This document shows, one piece after another, positions 24,544-36,037 of a stretch of DNA of 64,000 nt. The notes below the pieces were generated by a model. It was not told the DNA's origin. It saw nothing but the letters and a program-made list of their open reading frames with translations, and did not search any database. The DNA comes from Fomitopsis serialis. Its lineage: Eukaryota > Basidiomycota > Agaricomycetes > Polyporales > Fomitopsidaceae. The stretch lies in NCBI RefSeq assembly GCF_022376445.1, contig NW_025955027.1:124001-188000 (forward strand), given 5' to 3'. The stretch's first letter is position 1; each line of letters begins with the position of its first letter. The translations under genes were made by a program, and so were the position numbers.

Positions 24544-25056
24544 ATGCGTTTCACAAGCTTCCTCCCTCTTGCCCTCGTCGTCGCAGCCGCTTCCGTTGCG
24601 ATAGCGCGCCCAGTTGACGACTACATGCTCGCGTACGTTGTCCGCATGACCTCGCCTTCGGTCCACGACTGACCACAACGCTGGTACTCCAGGTCCCGCA
24701 GCGACGCCGACATGTCCTTGTCCGCGCGCGATCTCGAGCTCCTCGACTACCTCGTAGCCCGGAGCGACGCCGACCTCTCCCTGTCCGCGCGCGAGAGCTT
24801 CGACATCGTCGACCTCCTCCGCCGGGAGTACCTCCCGGCCGAGCTCATCGCTCGAGGTGCGCTCGACCAGCCCCAGCGCGAGAGCTTCAAGACATTTGAG
24901 GAGTACGAGAAGGCGTGGATGCAGTGGAACAGGCGGAACATGAAGATGGATAAGTCGATCCAGAAGGCGCTCAAGAATAATGCCAAGACGTACGAGAAGC
25001 AGCAGAAGGGGTCGAAGGGGATACTGGGGAAGTTGTTCGGGAAGAAGAAGCAATAG
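24544..25056 (+). CDS. Small secreted protein, Lys-rich, no cysteines
   Basis: About 150 residues. The start MRFTSFLPLALVVAAASVAIA is a typical signal peptide, with cleavage likely near A21. One intron splits the gene after DDYMLA (donor GTACGT at 24633). The mature part has two imperfect repeats, RSDADMSLSARDLELLDYL and RSDADLSLSARESFDIVDLL. It then has EEYEKAWMQWNRRNMKMDKS and a strongly basic tail ending ILGKLFGKKKQ. No cysteine is present, unusual for small secreted fungal proteins. The family is not recognised. A broken duplicate with the same promoter lies 1.8 kb upstream. Role unknown; an effector or cell-wall role would be speculation. Confidence 0.75.
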
Positions 25057-25301
25057 GGGACGTAGCTGAAAGGCGGATCATCCGGGATGGTGCTTTCCTT
25101 ACTCTCGCGCGTCGCGCAGAACCTGCAGCAATGGACAACTCGCACGTTTCTATTGTGCAGCGTTCCGCACACGATGTGGGCGCATGATCTGTATTACATC
25201 ACAAAAAAGGTACACACGTTGAGGACAATCCGGGAGTCCGAGTCAGATGCGTTGCTCCGGTACGGCCTCACTTCAATTCAGAAGATGGACGAACATGTTC
25301 T

Positions 25302-26353
25302 TCACATCTCCCCACACTCTGCAAAGCCGTGACACTCAAAAAAAATACCTATGAGAAAATAATGCATGGACGTACCGACTATTTTGACCGCCAACTTCGG
25401 TCGGTTGTTCGGACCTGTCGGGACGTTCTCGATCTTCCGCAGCGTCAGCATACCGTCGATCACCTTGCCGAAGACGACATGTTTGCCGTCTAGGAAGTCG
25501 CACTTGGCTGTCGTGATGAAGAACTGCGCGTGGTCAGTGTATGTCGGTCTGGCGGATTTTCACTGGGAGAAACACGCAATTGGTCCTCACCTGACAGCCA
25601 TTTGTGTTTGCGCCCGAGTTCGCCTGAATGGAACGACAGTTCAGATGAACGTCTTCAACAACACAGATCAAGTGATACGTGCCATTGACAACAGCCCTGG
25701 AACGGTGTGCTTCTCTTGGAAGTTCTCATCCTACAGAACGGTTAGCCGTTCGATCGAACTCGCGCACCATGGAACATGTACCGGGAACTTGTCGCCGTAT
25801 ATTGAGAACGAGCCAGTGCCATCGCCCTTGATAAAGTCTCCACCTGTGGCAGACACGATGATCACGCAAACATCACCGAGGAATTCAGGCCATAATACCT
25901 TGGCACATGAAATTCGGCACACTAGGATGTTCAATCCGCATCAAGCTCTTCAGCGGGAAGAAATAAGCACCGCAGCGATACACTCACACTCTACGACACA
26001 GCACTTGTCAGGAAGCATTTGCAAGACCAACAGCAACAAAGTCGACTGCTTACCTGTGGAATGTCGCTCCCTTGTAGCCTTGCGGTCGAGAATTGACACT
26101 AATTCCGACAATGAGTCCGATGACTGCCACGATCCACCGGTTGGTGATACGAGCTTACCGATACTCTCCCGTACATAGTTGCCTGAAGTTCTCTGCTGTT
26201 CTGTCGAGGATAGGTGAGTGTCAGTCTCCGCTGGCAACGCGCAATGCCGGCTCACTTGGGCACAATATCGCTGAAAAGTTCCATCTTCAGCCGACCCGCA
26301 GGTGTTTCCCCGATATTTACGTCCATGAAAACAACTGGGCGCGGTGAAGACAT
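25302..26353 (-). CDS. PPIH: Cyclophilin H-type peptidyl-prolyl isomerase (tri-snRNP)
   Basis: A nuclear cyclophilin. Animal PPIH binds Prp4/Prp3 in the U4/U6.U5 tri-snRNP. The start at 26353 gives [20 protein letters not shown], then exon 2 (26159-26200) [13 protein letters not shown] and exon 3 (26054-26098) [15 protein letters not shown]. Later exons give [49 protein letters not shown], and [19 protein letters not shown] followed by [14 protein letters not shown]. After an intron with donor GTACGT the last exon is ECGEM, ending at 25302. The catalytic Arg (FHR) and the PNFMCQGGDF region are present. The residue equivalent to the cyclosporin-binding Trp is Phe (KCDFLDGKH; human PPIH has Trp). 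Diverges from DIB1. Confidence 0.92.
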
Positions 26354-26620
26354 GGTGTTCTACTTGATTTGGGGTATTGAGTGGGATACGCAAACGTTTG
26401 CTGCCGTAGCGGGTAAGTCACTAAGTGTGGCTCGAATACGAAGTGGCTGAAATAATGTCGCAGGATGAGTGCTCCGGAAAAGGCAAGTTCATTCCAGATC
26501 CTGACAAGCACGAGCAAACACTCATAACGTAGCGGCTGTGGCTGAGGCCAGCGAAGGTCGCCTCGGCTTCGACTCGTACACCTTGCTCGCTGCTTCCTTG
26601 CTCGTTCTAGTTTGCGTGCC
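26354..26620. promoter_or_regulatory. Shared promoter region between cyclophilin H and DIB1
   Basis: 267 bp separate the two start codons of divergent genes whose products both belong to the splicing tri-snRNP. No TATA box is evident, as is common for housekeeping promoters. That both genes are driven from this region is inferred from the spacing. Confidence 0.5.
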
Positions 26621-27336
26621 ATGTCTTATTTCCTCCCTCACCTTCCGTCTGGCTGGCACGTCGACGAAGCCATCAAGTCCGAGGAAGATCGCGTCGTGTT
26701 CTCCGCTTCGGACACGACTGGGACAGCCAGTGCATGACGATGGACGAGACCCTCTACTCGGTCGCGGAGAAAGTGCAGAACTTCGCTGTCATCTACCTCG
26801 TCGACATCACGGAGGTGCCTGATTTCAACAAGGTATGCGATGAGCCGTAGGGGATGCATACCTCAACGCTTGCTGATGAGTGGCGGTGCTTCTTGGATTA
26901 GATGTACGAGTTGTACGACCCCTGCACAGTCATGTTCTTCTATCGGTAAGTGATCAGATCTGACAAGTCTCCGCTTCACGCGTCTGACTCTTGGTACACA
27001 AGGAACAAGCACATCATGATTGATCTCGGGACTGGTAATAATAACAAGATGTACGTCTCGCCGCACTTGCGCATGATCCCTGACTCACGATTCAATTCGA
27101 ACGTCCAGTAATTGGGCAATGGATAATAAACAGGAGGTCAGTATGCGATACAGAGTGCAACGTTCCGGCTGACATCCGACTTTTCAGTTAATTGATATCA
27201 TCGAGACAGTCTATCGAGGTGCGTCCAAAGGACGCGGTCTTGTCGTATCTCCCAAAGGTGTGTATCTTGAATCCCTGTACAATGGGGCTCATGTGCTCAT
27301 GCTCTGCCAGACTATTCCACTCGTTATAGGTACTAA
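26621..27336 (+). CDS. DIB1: U5 snRNP 15-kDa protein Dib1 (thioredoxin-like)
   Basis: A thioredoxin-fold core component of the U5 snRNP and tri-snRNP, essential for pre-mRNA splicing in yeasts, about 142 residues. The start at 26621 gives MSYFLPHLPSGWHVDEAIKS. Then come FGHDWDSQCMTMDETLYSV, NFAVIYLVDITEVPDFNKM, YELYDPCTVMFFYRNKHIMI and DLGTGNNNKINWAMDNKQE. The end is VYRGASKGRGLVVSPKDY, with a last exon STRYRY and TAA at 27334-27336. There are six short introns. Near 26,698 the sequence gives CGTCGTGTTCTC where the family needs one more G (RVVVLRFGHDW). In an essential single-copy gene this is almost surely a sequence error. Confidence 0.95.
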
Positions 27337-28185
27337 TTGGGACAGCGCGTCCGTTGCCCTCCTCTCCACCCCTTGTCATCTTCCTCAAATGCGGTTAATT
27401 GTCGCCATGTACTAGTACGAGTCTACTTTCCTTCCGGGGTAATTTATAATATCATCAGCGGGACATGCACGGCATCTGAGATGCAGCAAGTGACACTAGT
27501 TGTATGTCTTCTGGTGCGCTTCAGAAGTCCTAATCGTCGTATCTGTCGAGCTGTACATCGGGGTACACGCGGTTCAAGGACTACGGCTGTGAAATGCTCG
27601 CTGATCCATGTATTCATTTTGTGCCCTCTCTCAAATCGAACGGTGCGCTCTAAGGTAAGGCGGTGGATGCGGAAGATGGATCATGCCTCTGGATTGTATA
27701 CAAAGTCAACGATCTCAAGATGCCGGATGATGCTGGACTGGGCACGCAGAAATGGTATGTCGTCTACATGTTTGTGCTGCGATTTGTGAAGGCTTACTGA
27801 CGGAATGTAGACAGGAAGGCTGCAGGTAGCACGGAGGCATGGCAGGTGGGGAATGAGCTAGTACACTGTTAGGGAAACTCCGGCTCGTTCTGCTACAGTC
27901 TCTTCCACGTTTATGGCCAATGCGACCAGTGCTGCCAATTCGCCGCATAGGTGCCATCGGCGTTTCTTTACGGTTCGGCGGATGTAGATTGTAACTAGTA
28001 GCAATAATAGTGGGCGGTGAGTGCAATGACGTCGCAGATGGCGAGGACTCAGGACCATAGGTGCTTACAGCAAGTACCAATGTACCAACATGGTACGAAC
28101 CATATTCATATGCATGGTGTGCTGTATGGATGAGCCAGTGGTATCCCACGATCACCGTGCCGGCTACTTCACAAGATACGCGTGA
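27337..28185. other. Stretch without a clear gene between DIB1 and a MYND gene
   Basis: A short plus-strand frame near 27,657-27,745 (AVDAEDGSCLWIVYKVNDLK) looks protein-like and is flanked by possible splice sites, but no partner exons or family were recognised. It could belong to an upstream exon of the MYND gene or be a relic. Nothing else is seen. Confidence 0.3.
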
Positions 28186-30443
28186 TTGTTGAACTTGAAA
28201 CCCGTTCAAGTTCGCTCCAGCCTCCTCCCATTCACGAATAAGTATCGTCTGCAAGCCTCGAGCTTGAGAACTCGGCTTGCAAGAATGGCATCATTGGCTG
28301 TACCATGCCAACAGCGTGTACAGTTCGTTCTGTACATGGTAGACGTTGCCCATGACGGACAGGAGACCTCTATCGGACCACAGCCGTTACCGGACCTTGA
28401 TTCAGTCAGAAGGGACTGTGCGTTGGGTACGTGGCACCGATGCAGTCGTACTATGAGCACAGCCCAATTATGTCGATTCGAACAAGTCGAATCCGTTTGC
28501 CAGATTGCGAATTCGTTTCCCGAAGAAATGACACTCCGGATTAATGGCCCCGTGCTTGTACCTCGAACGTTTATCTATTATAACAAGCTGCCTAAATTAT
28601 TCACGTATAGCTTCCTAATCCACTCCGATGATGGTACCGTCACTTTCCCTGAATGAGTGTGGCCCCGCTGACGATACGCGACCACAGTTCCCGCGGACAT
28701 CCTCGATAATGTGATCTGGGCTTTAGAAATTTCGTCGACCTGCTGACGAAATGCACGGATGCGATATTCCCTGCATTCAAGTTGTTGGATAACAGATACG
28801 AAAGATCATTCGTGGTGCGTGCACACGCTCCTGCATCCCTTCCGTGTTAACACCCATGGTTTTACGAATGCTATAGCGTGTACAAGCGAAGGCGAAGCTC
28901 ACGTTGCTTCTTCTGTGAGCCCTCGGGTGATTGCTATCGCAGGGTGCTCAAGCGCTGACCCGCGGCCAACAGAAAGTCCGAGGTCAACAGACCGAAGGAT
29001 GCAACGACATACTTCAGGGAATCATGGAACATAATCGTTCCGTCGTGTCTGCCGATGCACTTGAAGAGTCTATCGATACACAGTAGTCAGTGATTTCATA
29101 TGTGGTACCTGTATAAATGGTTGACATACGCGTTACGGCGTGGGACAGTACTCTCCTCATAATCTTTGCGGAAGCCCTTGCGCGTAGCGGAGAAGATGAT
29201 GCGACAGCAGAGACCCTGCTGAACCGCCTCGCCAAATCATCTGCTGAAGGGCTCGTCTCAATGAAAGATCTCATCACAATTAAAGTGCTGTTGTCCCGTG
29301 TATTGCGGCGGTGCAGGAAAACAAACGCCGCCGCAAAGGAGTGAGCCGTCCATCATTGCTGCTGAAAGGATACAGGCTTCATGATCATTACAGGGAAAAG
29401 TGGCTTGTCAAGTGGTTTCGCAAGAATCCGCACTTGATAGACGACTCAACCCTTCGGAGGCTCCTGATGCCAGCTGGCGAAGCGCCGAGCCCGATTCTCG
29501 AATCCCTCGGTGGACCGTCTTGGCTGGATGGTCGCGAGCACACTGACAAGACTGATTACCGCCTTTCCAAGTTTTGCTCGAAATGCTTCGCTCGGGAGCC
29601 TATAGTGAAGCTCTCCCTGTGTTCGAGATGCAAAAGGCTCTACTATTGGTGCGACATTGGGTCTGTGTAGTTGATATGCCAGGCAGCTGAACAATTGCCA
29701 GTTCTCGGGGTGCCAGAAGTCAGACTGGCAATCGCACAAGTGAGTACTCAGTTCGGGCGTTGCATAACAGTGCTCACACGGACCGATGAATCTAGAGAGC
29801 CCTGCAAGTGAGCGTCCGGACTTGTGCATGCCGACGCAACCTGTATTGATCTGCCCTTCAATTGGCTAGAACGATGGCGGCGAGGAATGAGAAGATCGAG
29901 CACCTAGCCCTGACGGATCCAGCTGCTGCACAAAGGAGAAAGACTGGGACGCATGGCGAGAAGTGGTGGACAAGCTGCCCTACGCCAGCGCGTTGCGTTT
30001 GTATGAAGACCGCAGCCGTGCGCTCACGCACCTCATAATAGAGGAGGCGATGTACACTCCGCAAGCAGGGACACGTGCGAAGGATAAATTCAAGATCATC
30101 AGATGTTCGGTCATTCGCATGTCCGACTTTCTGAAGGGGTTGGCGAGCATTTTAGGTGTCAGCCCCGACGAGACGGATAGATATCGGCCACAGCAACCTT
30201 CGTGGGGCGTCAAATTCTTCGTGTTCAGGTCTGGGGGCGTAGATATGAAATCCGTCGACGAAGGTCTTATACTGATCTCCTTTCATGGCTTAGCATTTAC
30301 TCATCTGGCTTTGTAGGCTTCCTACCGCACACCATAATCGAACAGTCGTCATACAATCGGAGCTGGCGCCGGTACATCAGTCAGAGCTGTCCCCCGCACC
30401 GTCATTGCTGGTTCGTGGCCTCGAGGATGCCGAATTCGACTAG
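28186..30443 (+). CDS. MYND zinc-finger protein A (paralogue of 54900-57447)
   Basis: An agaricomycete MYND protein, paralogous over its full length to the minus-strand gene at 54900-57447. Landmarks in order: QQRVQFVLYMVD and PLPDLDSVRRDCALG (about 28,300); TYSFLIHSDDG (28,600); ADILDNVIWALE and FVDLLTKCTDA (28,690); LLIIFAEALARSGEDD (29,150). Next is EKWLVKWFRKNPHLIDDSTL, then the finger FCSKCFAREPIVKLSLCSRC with YYWC and, after an intron, GCQKSDWQSHK and EPCK. Then come AAAQREKDWDAWREV-like sequence, KDKFKIIRCSVIRMSDF and the C-terminus EDAEFD, with TAG at 30441-30443. The copy has lost an upstream CxxC pair that paralogue B has. One base is missing near 28,722. The 5' end is uncertain. 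MYND fingers usually bind proline-rich protein partners; the role here is unknown. Confidence 0.65.
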
Positions 30444-30895
30444 AGTGCTGGAGGACGGCATTAGAGGACAGTGCTGGCAGCCTGAGGACATTCATGGAGC
30501 ATAGCCGCATCTGTATTGGGATAAGCGGCACGCGCGGACGGGAATCGGTCTATTGTAGAGATAGCTGACGTCGACGTCTTGGGACGCTTGTAAGTCCTAG
30601 GTGCAATGACATGTACTATTGAATAGCACGTGTTTTATTACTGCGGCGCTCACACACATTCCTGGCTAGGATCAAGGCAATGACAATGACACGATTTGAA
30701 CCGACACCGTACCATCGCACCAGTGCAGAACTGGCACGTGCGCAGCAATACGTACTACATGAATGCGGAGTATACCAGGTACATAACAAATGCGAGAGTT
30801 CCCCGCCCGTCTTAAGTACCCGACGCGCGTCCCGCCGTTGTTCCAGTCCCAGTGGGCAGGCAGACGCGGCCACAGCACTGTAGGAGAATCTACCG
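30444..30895. other. Convergent spacer
   Basis: Lies between the 3' ends of MYND gene A (plus) and unknown-family gene 1 (minus). No repeat or gene was seen; expected to hold both 3' untranslated regions. Confidence 0.4.
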
Positions 30896-32763
30896 TTATG
30901 CGCCGCTTCGGCGAGACTTCTTCGCTGGCCTTTCGACAGGAACATCTACAGGGACAGCAGTGTAGTCGTGCTCGACGTCCCACTTGCCCCTGAGGACATC
31001 CCGTAGTGCGCTAAGCCCGGCACGGACATGTGATTCGGATGTGCTGTGTAACACAGGTTCATGTTTCGCAGATATGACCACGAATCAAGGTGCTTACTTG
31101 TTGTACAGTGCATCAAAAATTCCTTCGACACTGGCCAGGTAGTTGCTTCCAAGAGTAGACCTCGCCAGACCCTTGACGTCAACACGCTCCTTGACTGCGA
31201 ACACAGACCTTCCCAGCTCCTTCAAACATCGTCGCACATCATCGGCCACACCCCATCCGGAGGGCTGCGTGCCTTCTTCCCTGTGGCGTTTTCGTCCGGC
31301 GAGTGAGACTACAGGTTTCTCATCTTCAGCTGATGCTGCAGAACCAAGAAGCATCAAATTCCATTGAACCAAGTGGTCGCGCCTCTGCTGTTGCTCTGTG
31401 CCCAGAGTCGCGTCGGGCATTTCTTTCCTTGGTAGCCGCCCGTCCTCCACAGCCTCGTCGAGCCAATCCCAAGCATCATCCCAACCGGGATACACTTCGG
31501 CGATCTGAAGCCAGCAACTTCTGAGAGTGTACTCCAGGAGGTGATTCATGAGGTCTCCTGCTTGAGACGTACCAAACGGACCAAAATGGTTGAATATGGT
31601 GAGCTGAGCGACCAAAACGTGCTCGTCCATAGGCGCCACTGCTAGCGTCCCCACAAGATCGGTACGATCTGCTCCATTCCCCCACTTGCCATAGATCGAT
31701 GCGGCGTCCTCCCATTTGATTCGGAGTACTCGACTTCGCATATTGCCGCGGACCTTCTCGCGAGTAACATCCAATAACGTGGTTCGCAAGCTAGGTAGGC
31801 TGCTATTGAGCAAGTCGAAGTGGCAATAAGTAGGCGATGCTTTGAATGTTTGGATCTCCGGGACGCAGAATAGCATGCGTAATTGAGACAGTCTGTCCCG
31901 CGTGCGGGATGACCAGTGACTGGTGTGGTGGCGAATCGTTATGTTGCCCACTGATACAGTGCAACGTGCTGTATCGTAGCAACCAATATCAGAGCAGCGT
32001 TCCAACTTGATTTGGTGTAAACCTACTATCGACAACGGGTGTCACTCCAAGAAACGCCCGTAGCTCAGGCGCGATGTTCGACTTTTGTAAGGCTGTCACA
32101 GCATCCTTGAGCGATATCGGTTCCGAGTCTGAGTTCTTAGCCAGCGGATCGATGAGCAGTTCCATCCACATCCATGCAAGGACGTAACCAAGAGGACACC
32201 CGTGATGTTTAAACAGCACACTTCCGCTGCTTCATATTATGCGAACCTCGACGCAGGTCGCTTGCCTATGTCAAGAATTTGTGAGCACAATGTACAGGCT
32301 TAAGTGCAACCGCCGATCACTGGGTACTGAGTACTGACCAGTCGACTGCTATGCGGGATGGTGGCACCAAGCGACACATGACGTCCTCGCAGAACACGAG
32401 ACACTCCTGCACAAGTGCTTGTTCAAATCGTTTTTCCACCGCAAGCTGCCATAGCGTAGAAAGCCAGCCGCATATGATAGTCAGCCATTTCTCCTCTGTT
32501 TCCCTCCAGACGGCAAGGTCCTGTGATGCCTCTGCAGCCTCCCAATCTGCTTCAAACGACCGCTTGCGCTCTTCTAAGTCGACATCAGCCATGAGAGTTT
32601 TCAGTGAAAGAAATTCTTTCTCCGTGTCTTCAAGGGCCTCGGATAAGATATTCCGATGTCTCATGGAATCCATAGCGGGATAGAAGTGCTTCGAGAGCGC
32701 CAGGCGAAGTTGGGCATCATCGATAGGTATCAGCGACTCGAGAAGGGAGCTTGGCTTCGACAT
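30896..32763 (-). CDS. Unrecognised protein, tandem family copy 1
   Basis: Family not recognised. Start ATG 32761-32763 gives MSKPSSLLESLIPIDDAQLR, and the first exon ends CEDVMCRLVPPSRIAVDWS. Exon 2 contains FKHHGCPLGYVLAWMWMELL and KDAVTALQKSNIAPELRAF. The long exon has PEIQTFKASPTYCHFDLL, LRSCWLQIAEVYPGWDDAWD and GWGVADDVRRCLKELG, and ends NYLASVEGIFDALYNK. After an intron the last exon reads VRAGLSALRDVLRGKWDVEH and RPAKKSRRSGA, a likely basic nuclear signal, then TAA (30896-30898). It is predicted to be helical and soluble. It aligns end to end with copy 2 (33701-35591). An in-frame TGA near 32,237, where copy 2 reads ILDSSG, suggests a broken exon or a sequence error. Confidence 0.6.
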
Positions 32764-33700
32764 TGCGTAGTATCTCGCGCCGGAGACGTGAGTAGGAGGA
32801 GGTGGTTCTGGCCGGGGCCGGTACAACACGCGCACGAGCGCCCGCCTATAGTACTGAGTAATAACGCGCACGTGTGGCAACGCGTCTCGTCACACCTGGT
32901 GTAGCCGTGACTGGCGCGACTGCCAGGGCCCCGGCCAGTGTCACTGCCGGACGGATTGATACATAACTCGGTCGACCGACAACATCAGATACGCCTTACT
33001 TAGTACTGCGTACTGTCCGATGCTTAGCTATAGCACAACGCCGAACTCTGGATATGTTCATGAGTCTGCCGCTCACAGCCTGACCACTGTGACCCTGAGT
33101 GATAGTCATGATGCAGTTCGCGCAACGATGTCCAGGCTGATCTTGAGAAGACCTGGGTTACTATCGAGAGTACCATGTCCCGTGAATGAGGTTTTGGTGC
33201 ATGCGGATAAGTAGTATATTAGTGCCGATACGCACGAGGCAAGGACCGCTATGGGAGTGACATCCCGTAAGAGTTTCCCAGCCAGCTGGTGACTTCAACT
33301 ACCTCAAGTTGATGACTTCGAGTGAGCGCATCTGCGAAGTTTGTCGTTATGCACAACTTACAAGTTTCGGCGTGCGTTGTATGTGACTAGTTCAGGTAAG
33401 ACAAAAACGGTAGCAGCTCACGTCAACAAGGGGATTTACCTTTGCTGAAAATTCGCGGGTGTAACACAGAGTCTTCGGCTTAATCAGACGTCGTACTATG
33501 TATCACGCCGGTCCAGAGCTGGACGTGGACGCAAAATCGCCTAACTTGTCGGACTCACAGTAGCAATCCGGCTAGACGAGTTCACGGTCTCATTTCGAAC
33601 TAGTATTCCTATGCACAGGTATATGGCCCCATCTCCACCCTTCTTGTGCGACGCATCTCGCGATCGCGCACCCATTGCGCTAGCGGAGACGCAGAGGTAA
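32764..33700. other. Duplicated spacer with relic of an ankyrin/MYND gene 3' end
   Basis: From about 33,060 to 33,275 this spacer resembles 35,760-36,065. At 33,240 the minus strand still reads the last codons of an ankyrin/MYND gene (ATGTCACTCCCATAG against ATGCCACTCTCATAG at the end of the gene at 36038). It is therefore the leftover of a larger duplicated unit. The rest holds nothing recognisable. Confidence 0.5.
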
Positions 33701-35591
33701 TCACCGCTCCGTACGAGGTTGTGTCTGTTCAGTCCTAGCTTTCTTTGCTGGTCGTTCGACGCGGGCATCCACGGAGCCGGTATAGTCACGATTGACGTCC
33801 CACTCGCCCCTGAGAAGATCCCGCAAAGCATGTAGTCCTGCACGGACAAGTGGTTCCGATGTACTATGGGATGCGACTCATTAGTGCGAAGGTTAGCAAG
33901 ATAAGGGAAAGGTGCGAACTTGTCGTGCAGTGCGTCGAAGACCCCATCAACGTTAACCAAATAGTCATTGTCCAGTGCCCGCTTCATGGCAGCCTCGATA
34001 TCGACTACCCTTTTGACGCCGTCAGGAGAGGAGTCCAGGTCCATCAAGCATCTGCGGACGTCATGCGCCAACCCCCATGGAGAAGTTCTGTTGCCTCTTT
34101 CGATGCCACGTTTCCGTCCGGTCCACGCTGGTTCTTCTTCCGCAGCCGATGCTGAGGAGTCTGTAGATTTGAGAAGCGCAGCAAACCGAAGCAACAATAC
34201 ATCCCTGCGCATGCGCTCCGCAACCGTTACGTTGGGCAACACTTTCATTGTCAACTGTCCGTCCTGTACAACTTCCTGCAGCCACTCCCAAGCATCATCC
34301 CAACCGGGATACGGCTGAGCGATCTGGCGCCAGCAGTCCACGATAGTGCGCTGTAAGAGGTCCTTCATCGTGGACTCTGCCCACGGAACTAGCTTTGTCG
34401 TGGCATAATGCCTGAACAATGCGAGGCGGGCGCAGAATATGTCTTCATCCATGGCAATAACGACCAGGGTCCTATCCAGGTTGATCACGTCTATTCCTCC
34501 AGACCATTTGCAATAGATTGCTACAGCCGACTTCCACTCGATGCGGAGATCTCGGCTTCGTGCATTGTCGTGGACTTTCTGGTGAGTCACGGATATCAGC
34601 GCATCCTGTAAGCAAGGGAAGCGGTCAACGAGCGAGTCGAAGTGGGAATAGGTGGGTGACGCTTTGAACGCTCGAATTTCTGGAGCAAAGAACAGCTTGT
34701 GTAATTCAGGCAACTTTTCTCGCTTGCTTAGCGGCCAATGAGAAAACGTATAGCGAAATACGAGGTCGTTAATGGCAATGGTGGTATATGGCGCCGCTAT
34801 AGTAACATTTTAGCAACAGCTCATATCAGGGCAACACTCAAACTGGAGCGAACTTACAATTATCGTATGGGAATGCTCCGAGAACAGCCTGAAGTCGCCA
34901 CGACATATTCGACTGCTGCAGGGCTGTCACAGCATCCTTAACGAATATCGTTGCAGGGTCAGAATCCGCAGCCAGTGAAGCAATGAGTAGGTCTATCCAC
35001 ATCCATGCAAGGGCATGACCAAGAGGACATCTGGTATGTTCGAACACCAAACGTCCGCTGCTATCTAGAATGTGAATATCGGCGCAGGGATCAGGCCTAT
35101 AGTAACACTTTTCAGAAGAGTACAGAAATTGAGAAAGCTGGTGTGATCACCGACCATTCAACCGTTATGTCGGGCGGTGGTACCGTGCGACGCATGACTT
35201 CTTCGCAGAACATAAGACATTTCCATACGAGTTGCCTTTCGTGCCCTTTCTCCACTCCAAGCTGCCATAGCGTTGAGAGCCAGTCGCCTATGGCACCCAG
35301 CCACTTCTCCTCTGTCGTCCTCCACACGTTGATGTCCCGCGAATCCCGTGCAGCCTTCAAGTCCGCTTCAAATAGTCGCTTCCGTCCGTCGTAGTCCACC
35401 TTATTGAGCAAGGTCTTCATATATCGGAATTCTTCCTCTGCATCCCGGAGTGCCTTGGTTAGCTTCTGCGCATGGGCCGCGGGTAGTGCATCCAAAGCGG
35501 GATAGAGATGTTTCGAGAGCGTCGCGCGAAGCTGAGCATCATCGGAGGCGATCGCTATCAACGACTCGAAGGTGGAACTTGGGGTCGACAT
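33701..35591 (-). CDS. Unrecognised protein, tandem family copy 2
   Basis: The better-preserved paralogue of 30896-32763. Start ATG 35589-35591 gives MSTPSSTFESLIAIASDDAQ. Exon 1 holds LRATLSKHLYPALDALPAAH, RRTVPPPDITVEWS and a long Glu/Lys/Arg-rich helical stretch. Exon 2 reads ILDSSGRLVFEHTRCPLGHA then LAWMWIDLL. Exon 3 has APEIRAFKASPTYSHFDSLV, IAQPYPGWDDAWEWLQEVVQ, RKRGIERGNRTSPWGLAHDV and VNVDGVFDALHDK. The last exon gives PLVRAGLHALRDLLRGEWDV and VERPAKKARTEQ, with TGA at 33701-33703. Shared blocks with copy 1 (PGWDDAW, RCPLG, LAWMW, basic RPAKKxR end) mark the family core. No enzyme motif, membrane segment or signal peptide is seen; the basic end suggests a nuclear protein. Confidence 0.65.
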
Positions 35592-36037
35592 CACAAGTCC
35601 CGCGCCGCAGACACCAGTGACTGGAGATCAGGACGTCCGCGTCAGCTCCTCGATGTGAGAAGAGCAGGATAGGCGCTGGCGCGACTGTGGATGCAAACAC
35701 GGACGATCGACAAACATCCTGGCCGGAGGACTGAGTACTCGACTGCTCGAGTGTTCTCATCTGCCAGTGACAGCTCAATCGAATAGTCACGATGCAGTCT
35801 ACGCAACAACGTCCATGATCATAGTGTCTCGACAGTATAGCCAAGTACTGGCGAGCATGTATGTACTACATGTAAATTGTGAGTCGACCTATTATCACTA
35901 GTACTGTAGGCCCTCTTACAACCCGGTTGCATGTATGACATATGAGCTGCGCATATTGTCAGCTTTCATCGCATGTATGGGGTTACAACTGTAGACAAGT
36001 AGTATGCTGTCATACACACGAGACCAGGACCACCGAG

